In this document: positions 12,232-24,163 of the stretch, piece by piece
Layout of the letters: each line of letters starts with the position of its first letter
How positions within the stretch are numbered: position 1 is the stretch's first letter
Assembly: GCA_021396245.1 (NCBI GenBank)
Contig: WNYE01000051.1
Span: 245,300 to 309,299, forward strand
Length of the DNA stretch: 64,000 nt
Source: Sporothrix humicola
Taxonomy: Eukaryota > Ascomycota > Sordariomycetes > Ophiostomatales > Ophiostomataceae
Direction: 5' to 3'
Program-made: the position numbers and the translations under genes
The notes under the pieces: generated by a model
The model's database searches: none
Seen by the model: only the letters and a program-made list of their open reading frames with translations
What the model was told of the DNA's origin: nothing

Positions 12232-13034
12232 TCACAAGTATCCATACTAGTAGTGATAGAGAGATCAGAGTTAGATGTTAAAGATGAAGAATAAACAAAG
12301 ACGATATATTAATGCAAACAGATTGATTATTGGTATGTCGGTGCTTTGTGTGTGCTTGTTTGTTTATATCGTGACTTTTGCATCTTACCCCTGACACCAA
12401 TACCTTGATGGCTACTGTACACTGTATTGCACCTTCCGTTTTCTTTGTTCCAGTCTGTGTCGCGCCTTCCAGGAGTGTCGTCAAACATGAACATCAAATT
12501 CCCCGTGATCCACACTGCCTGTCCATTGCTTCTTGTCGTCTTGTCTTGTTGTTCGCGCTTTCTAATTTTGGATAGCACCAGGGCAATGTCCAGTGTCACA
12601 CGACCACCGCAACCATCGATCAGGGGCTCCGTTGCCAGGCCGCAATAGGAAAGACGGCGCCGCCAGAGCGCCACTCCAGGGCTCTCTTTTGTCTTGTGCT
12701 GCCTTTGACCCCTGAACGTGTAATTAACGCTAAGCCCGGTCGGGCGCTATGTGCGCTGGACGTGCACTACTCTCCAGTATGAGCGGACCAGTATCCACGC
12801 TATGACCCGCTACAAAGCGATCGGCCGTCGGGGACGGAATAGGTGCAGATGTGGTTCTGGGGAAATCGGTCCCTTCGTTCCTTCATTTTGTTGATTCCCC
12901 CCTCCATCGTGAAGTTCAATCCTCTTCCTCCAAAACAACGACAACGAACAAACGCGTTCACAACCTCACGCCAGCACGGCAACACGCGAGCCATTCAAGG
13001 CTGCGCCAATTCACTCCTTTCTCACATCCACACA
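12232..13034. other. Intergenic region upstream of S28 peptidase
   Basis: No gene is supported. The segment at 12900-13030 is CA- and CT-rich and is probably the leader of the peptidase gene. Open frames on the minus strand at 12278-12674 show no domain or motif. Confidence 0.5.
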
Positions 13035-14768
13035 ATGCGCCTCTCTTCAAGCACGGCCGCCTGGCTGCTGCTCGCGTCGCTGCCGTCGGTATCGTGTCTT
13101 CGGACCTGGCAGCCGATCCGCGAGCTTCGAAAGCAGGTCAGGGAAGATTCCCAAGACACAGCACTCTTGACGACACGCGACGCGCCCTACCCCCAGTACC
13201 CCGCCTACAATCTGTCCGTCCCCGTCGACCACTTCCACAACGACTCCCGCTACGCGCCGCACGTCAACGAAACGTTCCCGCTGAGGTACTGGTTCGATGC
13301 CTCGGCGTACAAGCCCGGCGGACCCGTCATTCTGCTGGCAGCAGGCGAGACCAGCGGCGAGGACCGACTTCCGTTTCTCGAAAAAGGCATTGCCGCTCGT
13401 CTTGCCCGCGCCACGCACGGCCTCGCCGTCGTCCTCGAGCACCGCTACTACGGCGAGAGCTTTCCGTATGACAACCTGACGACCGAGTCGCTCCGATTCC
13501 TACACACCGACCAGGCCATGGCCGACACGGCATACTTTGCGACACATGTTGTCTTTCCAGGCTTGGAAGGGGTTGACCTGACACCGAATGCAGGCGCGCC
13601 CTGGATCGTCTACGGCGGATCGTACGCTGGCGCCTTTGCCGCGTTCTTGCGCGTGCTGTACCCGGACGTGTTCTGGGGCGCCATCTCGTCGTCGGGCGTG
13701 ACCGTGGCCATCTACGACTACTGGCAGTACTACGAGGCGCAGCGGCTGTTTGGGCCGGCAGAGTGTGTGCAGAAGACGCAGGCCCTCCTCAATGTGGCGG
13801 ACCAGATCCTGTTGGGGAGACAACCGGACGTATACGACGATGACAGCGATATTTTCGAGGCAACATCAGACGACCAGGTGGCCTTGGGCGGCGGCAGCGC
13901 CTCTAGCGCCTCCCTCAAGAACATCTTCGGCCTCGGCAACATTACGCACGACGACGACTTTGCGGTGTTGCTGAGCGACGCGCTCGGCGGCTGGCAGGAG
14001 ACCAACTGGGACCCGGCCGAGCACAATCCAGGCTTTGATCTGTACTGTGCAAATGCGACGTCCCCAAGACTGCTGTATCCAGAACTCGAGGACCGCCGCC
14101 ACGCCGTCCGTTCTTTGATCAATGAAACGACGCACAAGCACGACGTCGACGAGTTGGAAGTGCCGTTCCTCAACTTTATTGGCTGGGTGCAGGCCACGCA
14201 CGAATGCGACGACGACCAGTCCCAAGACCAGTGCTTTTCCAACCGCAACGCCACATTCTACCAGCAGGACGACGCCAAGCAGACGTGGCGCGCGTGGCCG
14301 TACCAGTACTGCACGCAGTGGGGATACCTGGCCACGGGCTCGGGCGTGCCCGACGACCAGCTGCCTCTCATCAGTCGGCTGCTCGACCTCGACTACCTCT
14401 CCATCATCTGCCGCGAGGCATTTGGCATCACTGAGCTGCCCGACGTCGAATCTGTCAACCGGCTCGGCGGGTTTGATATCGCGTATCCCCGCCTGGCCAT
14501 CATCGACGGCGAAGCCGATCCCTGGCGGGCCGCCACGCCGCACGCCCTGGGCCAGGCGGACCGGACCTCGTCAACCGACCAGCCCTTCCTCCTCATCCCG
14601 GGCGCCGTTCACCATTGGGACGAGTACGGCCTGCTCGAAAACGAGACGACGGCCGAGCTGCCCCCACAAACAATCCGCGACGTGCAGGCCGAAGAGGTGG
14701 ACTTTGTGGTGCAGTGGGTGGCCGACTGGACGGGGTCCAACCTGGGCGATGACGACGGGAGGATGTAG
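13035..14768 (+). CDS. Secreted serine peptidase, family S28 (prolyl/Pro-X type)
   Basis: This 577-residue protein belongs to peptidase family S28, which includes lysosomal Pro-X carboxypeptidase, DPP7 and fungal acid prolyl endopeptidases. Those enzymes cleave after proline, usually outside the cell or in acidic compartments. The ATG at 13035 is preferred over the upstream frame because it opens a signal peptide (MRLSSSTAAWLLLASLPSVS). Family hallmarks are VLEHRYYGESFP near residue 140, the nucleophile motif GGSYAG (Ser196), Asp495 in DGEADPWR and a His-His pair (526-527) in GAVHHWDEYG. Together these supply the expected Ser-Asp-His triad. Several N-glycosylation sequons are present (for example NLSV, NETF, NLTT), fitting a secreted protein. 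The length is usual for fungal S28 enzymes. No intron is needed. It is convergent with the GH76 gene downstream. Exact specificity cannot be read from sequence. Confidence 0.93.
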   Translation: MRLSSSTAAWLLLASLPSVSCLRTWQPIRELRKQVREDSQDTALLTTRDAPYPQYPAYNLSVPVDHFHNDSRYAPHVNETFPLRYWFDASAYKPGGPVILLAAGETSGEDRLPFLEKGIAARLARATHGLAVVLEHRYYGESFPYDNLTTESLRFLHTDQAMADTAYFATHVVFPGLEGVDLTPNAGAPWIVYGGSYAGAFAAFLRVLYPDVFWGAISSSGVTVAIYDYWQYYEAQRLFGPAECVQKTQALLNVADQILLGRQPDVYDDDSDIFEATSDDQVALGGGSASSASLKNIFGLGNITHDDDFAVLLSDALGGWQETNWDPAEHNPGFDLYCANATSPRLLYPELEDRRHAVRSLINETTHKHDVDELEVPFLNFIGWVQATHECDDDQSQDQCFSNRNATFYQQDDAKQTWRAWPYQYCTQWGYLATGSGVPDDQLPLISRLLDLDYLSIICREAFGITELPDVESVNRLGGFDIAYPRLAIIDGEADPWRAATPHALGQADRTSSTDQPFLLIPGAVHHWDEYGLLENETTAELPPQTIRDVQAEEVDFVVQWVADWTGSNLGDDDGRM

Positions 14769-15441
14769 GGAGGGGGTAGGGGGTGTACTGTAACATTATG
14801 AGCATCAGCCGGCGTTTGGGTTTGGGGTTTTATTTTTCAAGCATTCTGTTCTTCTCTTCTTTTTCATCCTAATACCATGAGTCTTTGTACAGCAGTCATG
14901 GCTCTTGAAGCCATTCAATGAGATGCACAGCTACGGCTAATTGCGTCTAATCAAACAAGTAATTAAGATCAAGTCATTCGAGCTAATTCAGAAAATCATT
15001 CGAAGTATTGAGATCAAAACATTCGAACTAATAAAACTAATGAAGGTCAAATCATTCACAAAGAAAACAATAGATTCGTGTGGGAATAGAAATAGGCTAG
15101 AAGTAATGTACAGCACTATGAGTTGATGTCCCCTGTTTTCGGGACAGTCTGCCCTTAATATTTTCATAGCGAGTGTGAGAATGGAAGAGGAAAGTAGGAA
15201 GTAGGAAAGAAAAAAAAGAAATGAAAGGAAAGATAGACTGCCGTGCCATAACGCCAACCATTGTACGCCGTCAAGGGTGAATAGATAGGGAAGGAAATAA
15301 TCAAAAGATCAAGAGGTGGTGACAAGGAAATACCCAAATTCAGAGACGATCAAATCAAATCAAACACGCTCGATGCAATACCGTTTTGTCAAGTCAAGAC
15401 CGTGAAGAGACAGAGAGAGACTCGCTTCGCTCGTCTCTCCT
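14769..15441. other. Convergent intergenic region
   Basis: This is the shared 3' space of the S28 peptidase and the GH76 gene. It is AT-rich with short imperfect repeats near 14955-15057 and contains no gene. Confidence 0.6.
14955..15057. repeat. Degenerate short tandem repeat (ATCAAxxCATTCGAxCTAAT)
   Basis: Four or five imperfect units of about 20-30 bases carry the core ATTCGA(A/G) or CATTC preceded by (A/G)(A/T)CAAA/GTC. They lie in the 3' spacer between convergent genes. Weak, low-order repeat. Confidence 0.4.
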
Positions 15442-17006
15442 TTACCTCCACGAAAACGAGTTCCACTTGCCGCCCTCGGACATGTTGGTGCTCAGCCACG
15501 TGCAGGCCAGAATCAGACTCGACAAGAACAGCAGCGTCAGGATGCCGGCGCCCGCGCGGTCGCCGCCTGTGATCGGCTTCAGGGGGCCGTTCTGCACGCC
15601 CGTCGTGTCGAGACCGGCGGCCGGGTTGCCCTTGGACGTGGCGCCCGTGCCGTTGGTCAGGGGCGGCTGGACCCACGGCTCGTCCACCAGCAGACTGGTC
15701 AGGGCCGCCAGCGCGTTCATCTGCTGGCCGGCGCCCGTCATGCCGTCGTAGTTGCCCGTGGTCCAGCGGAAGCCGCAGACGCCGGCGCTGTCGCACGACT
15801 TCATGGCGGCGGCGGCGCTCTTCTTCAGGGCGGGCATGATAATGTCGTGCACAAACGGCGCGATCTGGGTGGTGGCGGCCATCCAGCGGTGCATGTAGCC
15901 CTTGAAGGACAGCATGTCGGTGGTGCACTGGATGTGGTCGGCGAGCTCGCAGGAGATCTCGACGGCGCCGCCCTTGTCAAAGAAGATCTCGACGGCGCGG
16001 TTCGTGAGGCCGAGCACGCGGTTCTTCCAGAGGGTGCTTCCGTTGGTCTACAGGAGGTGTTAGCAGATAAATATGACGAGAGGGGAGTGTCAGATCGTCT
16101 GCCTGCTACGCATGGCGCACTTACGTAGTTGTACATAAAAGCGGCACCCTGCAGGTAGACCGCGGCATTGTAGGTAAACTGCGCCTTGGAAATGGACGTG
16201 CAGTTGTCCTCGACGTGCGTGCCGTCAAAGATGTCGTAGCCGGGCGACATCAGGCCAATGTTGGCCACCCAGTTCCACGTGTCGATGGCGTGTTTCGCGT
16301 ACGTGTCGTTCTTGGTGTAGCGGGCCAGGCGGGCGCCCATGTTGAAAAAGATGCCGTTGGCAATGGCGTTCTTGTAGTCGTAGCCGTTGTTTGTGAGCGG
16401 GATCTGCCAGCGCATGCCGCCGCCGCACACATTGTCGTGCCGGTCCGGCGCCGCCTGCGTGTTCCACACCGCTTGGGCGAGGGCCAGCCACTGCGGCTGG
16501 TCGTCCGGCGGGTTCTGGAAGTTGGACTCGGCCGCCAGCATCGCCGACAGGCCCCAGAAGCCCTGGTCGTCGTTGCCCAGCGACGCCGTCCAGTTGGGCG
16601 GCATGTAGCAGTTTTGCGGCGGCCCCGTCTGGAACAGCATCGCCGCCTCGGTCATGTTGTTGTACGTCGTGTCCTGCGTGTACCGCCAGTAGTCGATGAG
16701 CGTGCCCCACATGGCACCGCCCTCCCACCAGTAGTAGTCGCCGCTGGGCGGAGGACCGGGTAGGATGCCGGGCACCCAGCCGGGCTCGTCGCCGTGGTAG
16801 TACGACAGCAGGTTTTTGGCAATGAGCTTGGCGTTTTGCTTGATGGAGGCTAAAGGTGTTAGGGGGACAATAACATTGAGGGGGGTTATCATTTGAATAA
16901 ATCGAGAGGGCCTACCTGGCGAGTCGAGGTCGACGTCGAGGGCGGTGACGGTGGGCGCGAGGAGAACCGTCGCGAGGCCGGCTAGGGCCGACGTTGAGAA
17001 CTTCAT
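15442..17006 (-). CDS. GPI-anchored GH76 alpha-1,6-mannanase, DFG5/DCW1 type
   Basis: Members of this group act on the mannan core of GPI anchors and are thought to transfer GPI proteins onto cell-wall glucan. Three exons on the minus strand: 17006-16916, 16849-16125 and 16047-15442, giving 473 residues. Intron 1 (66 bases) has donor GTAGGC, branch CCTAAC and acceptor TTTAG. Intron 2 (77 bases) has donor GTAAGT, branch GCTAAC and acceptor TGTAG. Splicing joins the phase correctly and restores the family start SIKQNAKLIAKNLLSYY. Seen: a signal peptide ending near TVTA, YYWWEGGAMWGTLIDYW, and the catalytic Asp pair in GNDDQGFWGLS (residues 124-125). Further motifs are CGGGMRWQI, DYKNAIANGIFF and CGFRWTTGNYDG. 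The C-terminus has a small-residue stretch and a hydrophobic run (LTLLFLSSLILACTWL), compatible with a GPI signal, though a polar tail follows it. Confidence 0.93.
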
Positions 17007-20000
17007 GGTGGCGGTTGGCGGAAGATGAGATGAGGATAAAAGGCGACAGAAGGATCACGGCAGTCGACGGGTTGATATTAAAAATAAAGTGTCGTCGGGA
17101 AGAGGCGAGAGTAGATGAACTGAATCGAATACAAGTCGCCGCAATCAAGATGAAGTAGATTATTATCGAGTATTATCGTAGAGGCGTAGAATAAGGCGAG
17201 TAAAGTAGGCGCGTGGTCGAAAGTCGTATGTTAAAGAATGTAAGAACGTGGTAACGAGTGACGGTTATGAGTTGGACAAGCACATGAGCATCTCGAACAG
17301 CGAACGGCTAAAGAGTTACACAGACGAGAGAGGCTTCGATGATGAAAGAGGAGAAGAAGGAAAGAAAGAGAGTGAAGAAAGGATAGAATGGAAAGAGTTA
17401 CAGTGAGAAAGACCAAGAAAAGAAACGGAAAACGACCCAAATCGACCCAAATCGACCCAAAAGCTGACATGAACACCCCCAGACGCCCTGGCCGACTCGG
17501 GCGTCTTGGCTGTCCATCGTCACTCTGTTTTCCTTTCTTCGCTACGGTCTTCCCATTTCCTGCCCTCCACAAAGGTCACAAAACGGTCAAAAACTGGGGA
17601 CGGCCAGTGACAAGACTACAGCGACCGGCCATCCGAGCCAAGCGGCTATGTTTTGGTACGAAATAGTGACAAAAGAGAGAGCATTTTAGTGAACGGGGAT
17701 CATCTTCAGAGACTTTACGGCGTCTTGCAAAGGGAAAGCGCCCTGGGGGCCGAGGGAGGAAATCAAAAAGAGAGAGGAAAGGGGGGTGAACCAGAAACCA
17801 AAAAGGAAAGGAGGAAAGGGGATGGGGAAACGAGGCGCCAGCGGCAACACGAGGTCTTGGCACGCGAGCACGATGTCCATTGCAGGAAGACGTGCACCCT
17901 TTTTGGGAGACCTAAAGAGTTTTTGGGTGGCAGATGGAATGGACAGGGGTGTGGAGGGCTGATGGCCGATGGATGAGGGAACAGAGCAGGAAATGTGAGA
18001 AAGGAGCGAGTCACGTCGTATTGACGGCCGTCGAGTGAGTGAGCATGCATATCACGAGTTTTCTCGTCTCTCGTCTGTGCCGTTCTTTTACGGAGGATGG
18101 ACTACGGCAGGCAAGGTTGTCACCGTTTAAAGTTTGAAGACGTTGAAAAGAAGTAGAAATACGAGCAGGAACAAGACGACAAGAAAGAGTCAAGACAATG
18201 TCAAGAACGACAAGACGGACCAAGGATGCTTGTCACAACGCCACAAAGACAAGCAATGTCCAAGAGAACCAAGAGAAATAAGAGAACCAGGAAGACCAAG
18301 AGTTTTGACAGGAACTTGAACGTTGACAATGAAGCTTTTCAAGAAATACAAAGTCTTGGAATTCGCACGACCGTCTGAAAACTCGACTCTTTTCAAGACA
18401 AAGAAGGGAGAAAACACCGTCTTGCGACCATTTGCGACCATCTCCTGTCTAACAAAACCTAAAATGTAAGCTTGAACTTCCCGGCCCACACCTCCAAAGG
18501 CCCCTGTTCTAGTCCTTCTGGTCCCCTGGCGCTGTCTGTTGGCCCTGTTGGCCCTGTGCCCCGGTTTTTCTCTTCTCTCTTCTCTTCTTTGTCCTATTTT
18601 TTTTCTTTTTCTTCCTTTCCACTTAAATTCTCCCTCTCGCCTCTGGTGAGCACGGGTCTGCGCTGTCTTTCCTGGCTTCCCCTCTTTGCGCCCCAAATCC
18701 AATAGAATGCTGGCCGTCATCTCGTTTTGGCCTAGTCGACGGCTTGGCATTATGCAGGGGAAATAGGACGAAGGAAGAGGAACTGGGGAGAGTGAAGAAG
18801 AGAAGAGGCCTAGAAAAGGATCCCTGAAAACTGTGAGGCTCTGAAGGGAAGGTCAGACTCGCAAAACGGAGCGTTTGGAATCCAGAAAGAAGTCATTTAG
18901 ACGACTCACGACAGAACGAGTCCAAGATGGATGGCATCCTTTCATCGAGTCTCCAAGAAATCGATCTGCATCGTCGACGGCATCCAGAAATACAAAATTA
19001 ACCCAGGCTCTGACTTTCAAGATAAATACGAACTCCGTCCCCATAACCAGAATCCAAATCAAATTAAACTGCAAACCTTGACAGAAGCGCATCTCGGGCA
19101 CTTGTGTGCCAAGGGGGGCTGTGTTGAAAACTGAGAACAGACGAACACCATAAACACAAGAACAAACACAAACAATGCACAACCCCATCTTCTTCATTCA
19201 CAATTCTGTGCCTTTCTTTCTTTTCATCTCTTCCCTCCCAACGACCCGGTTCAGGGGCTCGAGATGCTCGATTGCTTTGTTCCTCCCGTATTGGCAAAAT
19301 GTCGCTCCAAATTGCACATTGCACCCGTCCCAGGCCGTCCTTGCCGTTCGTTCCTCGCGTCTTGGCTCTTGGCGGGCGATTGTGGCTTGGCTGGATTGTG
19401 TTCCTGGGATGCTTATCCACCGCGATCCATGAAGAATGAAGCCCATTTAAATACCCCGAGTATTGCAATCCAACGCGTCGGGCAAAGAAATTGAGTCGCG
19501 AACACGAAGTCGACGACACCACTCATCATGATGCATCACGACTATCTTATCGTATTTTCTACTTCCACTCCAGAATACGCGGGAGAACGACGTCAACGGC
19601 AGTGTCAGTCAACCCGGCATTTGCTTTTACATGCTGCGCACTCTTGCCTCTTTCAGTAAAACGCGCCGCACGTCTTTTCCTCTTTTTGCGCCGTCGATCA
19701 CCGCGACAGGGAGTGTCGGGCACATCTTCCAGGGCACTCTCAAGGCCCTGCAGGCCATTTACGCCCGAGAATCGTGTTCTCTGCTCACTGTCGATCAACC
19801 AGGTTTTGCCTTTTTCCTCCGTCTTTCAACGGAGATTTATTTCTATTTTTCGAGCCTATTTTCCCTCTCCCTTTGGACTGTTTCTCCCAGCCTCCGTTCC
19901 AGCCAGGGAGACGTCTCTAACCTAAACTTTTGAGTTTGGGTTTCCCCGGATTTCCTTCTTTTTCGTCCGTACTTTTGTGTTCCCTTTTATGCCTTTTTTC

Positions 20001-22036
20001 CATTCGTGCAACGGCGCTTTCCTGGTCTTGGACCCAGAGAAAAAAGAAAAACCTCTGCAACGTCGCACGACAACCACCATCCTCCATCAGATTGAATTCA
20101 ATCTCCATATCAAGATTAATAAAAGATGTTGCAATCACAATACTCATATCAATAATCTTATCGTGACAAGTGACGCCATTCAAGATCAAACTTAATTGAG
20201 ATCAAAAGCCATGAAAGTAAAGTAGACAAATGTTTTGTGTCTCCCAAATAGATCACTTACACGACAGATGCCGCCATACCACATGTACGACAGACAGTTT
20301 CAACTCTTGTAAACGTTGAGCAATGTACAACCCACAACTTGGCCACAACCAGTCCGCTCTTGAGTAGTTGGTTCTTTTGAAAGCTCGCTGTTCTTGACAA
20401 TGTCAAAAGCAAACATCACGGCTAGACATTGTTCTTCTATGCCCCTGAGCCCACGCCACTGCCGTTCATATAAGACTTGTCTACATGATTTGTCCTGCCC
20501 TATATATTATTGACAATGCAATGTCCCCGTTTCTTCCTTACAGCTTTGATATATTATTTGGTTTCCCTTATCGACATTGCTATCGCGTGTTGTAGATATT
20601 TGCTATCGACCTCGAGGTGTATGTCAAGTCAGCACTTCGATACATTGATATTTGCAACACGTTATTGTTTATTAATTCATAACCCGAGTTTCTTTTACAT
20701 TTACAGTATATTTTGAGCTCAATTCTATTTTTTATAGTTTTTTTATTGAAGCGGTTGCGATTTTCTTCATTATTTTATTCAGAAAATAAATAAAATTGAA
20801 TATAACTTTCGTCACATAATCGCTCGATATTATTGTATAGATGCCACAACAAAGTAAAGAAATTGTACAAAAAAATACAAACTATACATTTGTATATTTT
20901 TCTGCGAAATTTCTACTCGCATACATGCATGCCACACCCCTCTTTTGAAATGTTTAATCATTTTCTGAACCTCGTGATGCTGTCGTGAGTGGACACTGAG
21001 TTGTGGCCCACCTTGAAAATTAGTCAGCCAACCCACTTTTTCTGCCAGCCAAAAATCCAGCCCGCCAAATTTTGGCGACGAAAAAACTTTCCTCTCTCCA
21101 AACCAACAACGAAGACAACAAGAAATAGGAACGGCGACAGCGACGGCACGACGGCCACTCCCGCAAGCGCACTGCACCCGGCAGATTGATAGATGCCTTG
21201 TAGAAGGTAAGCGCGCTCTTTTGTATTATGGGTGACCGTTGTATCGCCTCGCCGTCGTCGTCTCCGACCTTTGTCTTCACCTCCTTTGCAGTCCCCCAAC
21301 CAAGCCAGGACAGTCGTTTTGTCCGGAGAGACTTCGACTTCGACTTGGTTCAGCACCGTCCCGCCGGCCATGTTTGCTCTTGCACGTGGCCGATGGGGTT
21401 CTCCGGCTGGCGCGACGTCTTGTCATGCTGCCGGAGAAGGGTTTGGTTCTGGGCACATGCTCTCTCGTTTTCGGATGAGAGATCTTGTGTAAACTGCTAG
21501 ATCAATCTGTTTTACAAGGACCATCATAGTCCGCGCCCGCACCCACCTTTTAGGTCTCGGGGGAGAGTTGATTCTTTTCGGAGAGTTGATTTTCCTTCTT
21601 CGCGGGCGAGGCTCCAAGCGCTCCAACATCTGTAAACCTCTTTCCATTTTTGTTCGTAAATGGTGAGGCCGTTCGCTCTTTCCAATGCTGTACCTGTGCC
21701 TGGATCGTGCCTGCCATTTGATTTGCCTGCACTTGTTCTAGCCAATTGCTCTGAAAGAACCCCACATTGCTGGGTCGTAGCTTCCTTCGTTAGCCAGGTG
21801 CATCTCTGTAGCGTAGGTCCTTCCAATACGTCATTCCACAATCGGCAGGCACGACAAGCTCCTGATCAACGCAACATTTTGACAGTCGTTGACGTTGATA
21901 GTCTCCTGTCAAGCGAAGCATGTGCTTGTATAACCACGCGTTCGTCAATAAACCACGCAAGGTAAGTATCGTGTTTTTCTTTTTCGTTTTCTTTTGCTTT
22001 CGTGTTTGCATCTTTCCTCATCCGTCCTCTTTAACA
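17007..22036. other. Long (5 kb) divergent intergenic region
   Basis: This lies between the start of the GH76 gene and the malic enzyme. No open frame shows a domain. The region has purine- and pyrimidine-rich tracts (for example 17400-18350 and 18480-18700). There is a triple ACCCAAATCG repeat at 17432-17460 and an AT-rich part near 20500-20900. The last few hundred bases probably include the malic enzyme leader, with a perfect GTAAGT donor at 21962. Long leaders or non-coding transcripts are possible but not demonstrated. Confidence 0.5.
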
Positions 22037-22055
22037 ATGTCTTATCGCCCCACAG
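21962..22055 (+). promoter_or_regulatory. Candidate alternative intron spanning the malic enzyme start codon
   Basis: A perfect donor (GTAAGT) occurs at 21962 and a CACAG acceptor ends at 22055. TTTAAC near 22031-22035 is a possible branch site. The 94-base intron would remove the first ATG (22037). The next in-frame ATG is 22319, just after the mitochondrial-type presequence. No AG lies between the donor and 22037, so a leader intron that keeps this ATG is not available from this donor. Confidence 0.4.
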
Positions 22056-24163
22056 CCCAGACGTTGCTGACTCGCGCCCAACGACAGCTTCAACTTTCGA
22101 ACAAGGTCCAGACCCGGGTCGATGCCCACGTTGTCCGGCGACCCTTTTCCTTTGCACGATCTCGACAATTCTCACGATACTTGAGCGAGCGTCGCATTTC
22201 GTCGCCTTCTTTTCTTTCTTCCCAAACGCGTTTCCCGTCCCGCCATCGTCTCTTTTCTTCGTCAGCTCCATCATCAACATTGACCTCCCCCGTCCCCCAC
22301 AAAATATCAGACGACAAAATGTCCGACGACAAAGACAACCGGTTCGGCGACCTTCCGCTGAGTGTCCGCGGCCCAATGGACTGTGCTCTCCGCGGCACCA
22401 GCCTGCTTAACCACCCCATCTTCAACAAGGGCTCTGCCTTTCCGCACGACGAGCGCCGCTCGTTCGGACTGAACGGACTGTTGCCGGCCAGCGAGCAGAC
22501 GCTCGAGCAGCAGGTGCATCGGGCCTACGAGCAATACAGTACACGCGCCGATGACCTGGCCAAGAACACCTTTTTGACGTCGCTGCACGACCAAAACTTT
22601 GTGCTGTTCTTCCGGCTTGTGCAAGACCACTTGGAGGAGATGTTCTCTGTGATTTACACGCCCACCGAGGGCGACGCGATTCAGAACTATTCGCGGCTGT
22701 TCCGGCGGCCCGAAGGCTGCTTCTTGAGGATTGACGACATTGATGGAGTCTTCAATGCTCTGGCGCAGTGGGGCACCGCCGAGGACATCGACTACATTGT
22801 GGTGACGGACGGCGAGGAGATCCTGGGCATTGGTGACCAGGGTGTCGGTGGTGTCCTCATTTCACGGGCTAAGCTGATCCTGACAACGCTCTGTGCGGGC
22901 ATCCACCCCAACCGCACACTGGGCGTAGTGCTGGACTGCGGCACGGACAACCAGGAGCTGCTTGACGATCCGCTGTATCTGGGCCTCCGCCAGAAGCGCG
23001 TCCGTGGCGAAGAGTACGACCGCTTCGTCGAGACGTTTGTCCACTCGGCCCGCCGCCTCTATCCGCAGGCCTACATCCACTTTGAAGACTTTGGCCTCGA
23101 CAATGCCCGCCGCATCCTCGACACGTACCGCCCGCAGATGGCCTGCTTCAACGACGACGTCCAGGGCACGGGCTGCGTGACGCTGGCGGCCATTGTGTCC
23201 GGTCTGCACGTCAGCGGCGAGCATCTCGATGATCTGAGGTTGGTGATTTTCGGCGCTGGCTCGGCCGGCGTGGGCATTGCCGACCAGGTGCGCGACGCCA
23301 TTGCGGCCTCCAAGAAGATTTCGCCCGAAGAAGCGGCCAAGCAGATCTGGCTGATTGACAAACCGGGCCTCCTGACGACCGAAATGGCCGACAAGGACAA
23401 GCTGTCCAAGGCGCAGAAATACTATGCCAAGGACGGCGGGGAGTTCAAGAAGACGGGCAGCGATGGTGGGATCTCTCTTCTTGACGTCGTCAACAAGATC
23501 AAGCCCAATGTGCTGGTCGGCACGTCCACCAAGCCCAAGGCCTTCACCAAGGAAATCATCCAGGCCATGGCCAGCCACGTCGACCGGCCCATTATCCTAC
23601 CCCTGTCAAACCCGACACGCTTGCACGAAGCCATCCCCTCCGACCTGCTGGAGTGGACAGACGGCCGCGCCCTGATTGCCACCGGCTCGCCGTTTATGCC
23701 CGTCAAGGGCCCGTGGGGCAAGGACGGCAAGGAAGTCGAGATTGAGGTCGCCGAGTGCAACAACTCGGTCGTCTTTCCCGGCATCGGCCTGGGCTCTGTC
23801 CTCTGTCGTGCCAGCCGCTTGACGGACTCGATGCTGGTCGCGGCCGTCACTGCCGTTGCCGACCTCAGTCCCGCCCTCGAGGACCAGACGGCGCCCCTCC
23901 TCCCGGGTGTGTCGGACGTCCGCAACGTCAGTGTCCGCATCGCCCGCAAGGTCATCCGCGCCGCCCAAAAGGAGGGCCTGGCCACCGAGCAGGGCATCCC
24001 GTCCGAGAGTGACGGCGACGATTTGCTCGATGAATGGATTCGCGAGCAAATGTGGGATCCCGTCTACCGCCCGCTGCGCTATGTCGACATGGAGAGCGCG
24101 AGCCGCCAGGCCAGGGGCGTGCGCGCGCCGGGCGAGATTTACCTGCGCCGGGACAGCTTTTAG
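22037..24163 (+). CDS. NAD-dependent malic enzyme, mitochondrial
   Basis: Malic enzyme oxidatively decarboxylates malate to pyruvate with reduction of NAD(P), and links the TCA cycle to pyruvate and lipid supply. From the ATG at 22037 the product has 708 residues. The first ~90 are rich in Arg, Ser and Gln and poor in acidic residues, typical of a mitochondrial presequence. The catalytic core begins near FGDLPLSVRGPMDCALRG. Motifs: FSVIYTPTEGDAIQNYS, GILGIGDQGVGG-like (EILGIGDQGVGG), FEDFGLDNA, CFNDDVQGTG, the Rossmann loop VIFGAGSAGVGIADQV (Gly near 406-411), LSNPTRLHEA and NNSVVFPGIGLGSVL. The core is full length and uninterrupted. An upstream in-frame ATG at 21920 would add a Phe-rich tract translated from the probable leader or intron and is not favoured. 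NAD rather than NADP preference is inferred from overall likeness. Confidence 0.95.
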   Translation: MSYRPTAQTLLTRAQRQLQLSNKVQTRVDAHVVRRPFSFARSRQFSRYLSERRISSPSFLSSQTRFPSRHRLFSSSAPSSTLTSPVPHKISDDKMSDDKDNRFGDLPLSVRGPMDCALRGTSLLNHPIFNKGSAFPHDERRSFGLNGLLPASEQTLEQQVHRAYEQYSTRADDLAKNTFLTSLHDQNFVLFFRLVQDHLEEMFSVIYTPTEGDAIQNYSRLFRRPEGCFLRIDDIDGVFNALAQWGTAEDIDYIVVTDGEEILGIGDQGVGGVLISRAKLILTTLCAGIHPNRTLGVVLDCGTDNQELLDDPLYLGLRQKRVRGEEYDRFVETFVHSARRLYPQAYIHFEDFGLDNARRILDTYRPQMACFNDDVQGTGCVTLAAIVSGLHVSGEHLDDLRLVIFGAGSAGVGIADQVRDAIAASKKISPEEAAKQIWLIDKPGLLTTEMADKDKLSKAQKYYAKDGGEFKKTGSDGGISLLDVVNKIKPNVLVGTSTKPKAFTKEIIQAMASHVDRPIILPLSNPTRLHEAIPSDLLEWTDGRALIATGSPFMPVKGPWGKDGKEVEIEVAECNNSVVFPGIGLGSVLCRASRLTDSMLVAAVTAVADLSPALEDQTAPLLPGVSDVRNVSVRIARKVIRAAQKEGLATEQGIPSESDGDDLLDEWIREQMWDPVYRPLRYVDMESASRQARGVRAPGEIYLRRDSF

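Noticed and set aside
16215..16763. 182-residue frame opposite the GH76 gene
   Set aside because: Antisense shadow of a GC-rich coding exon; no domain.
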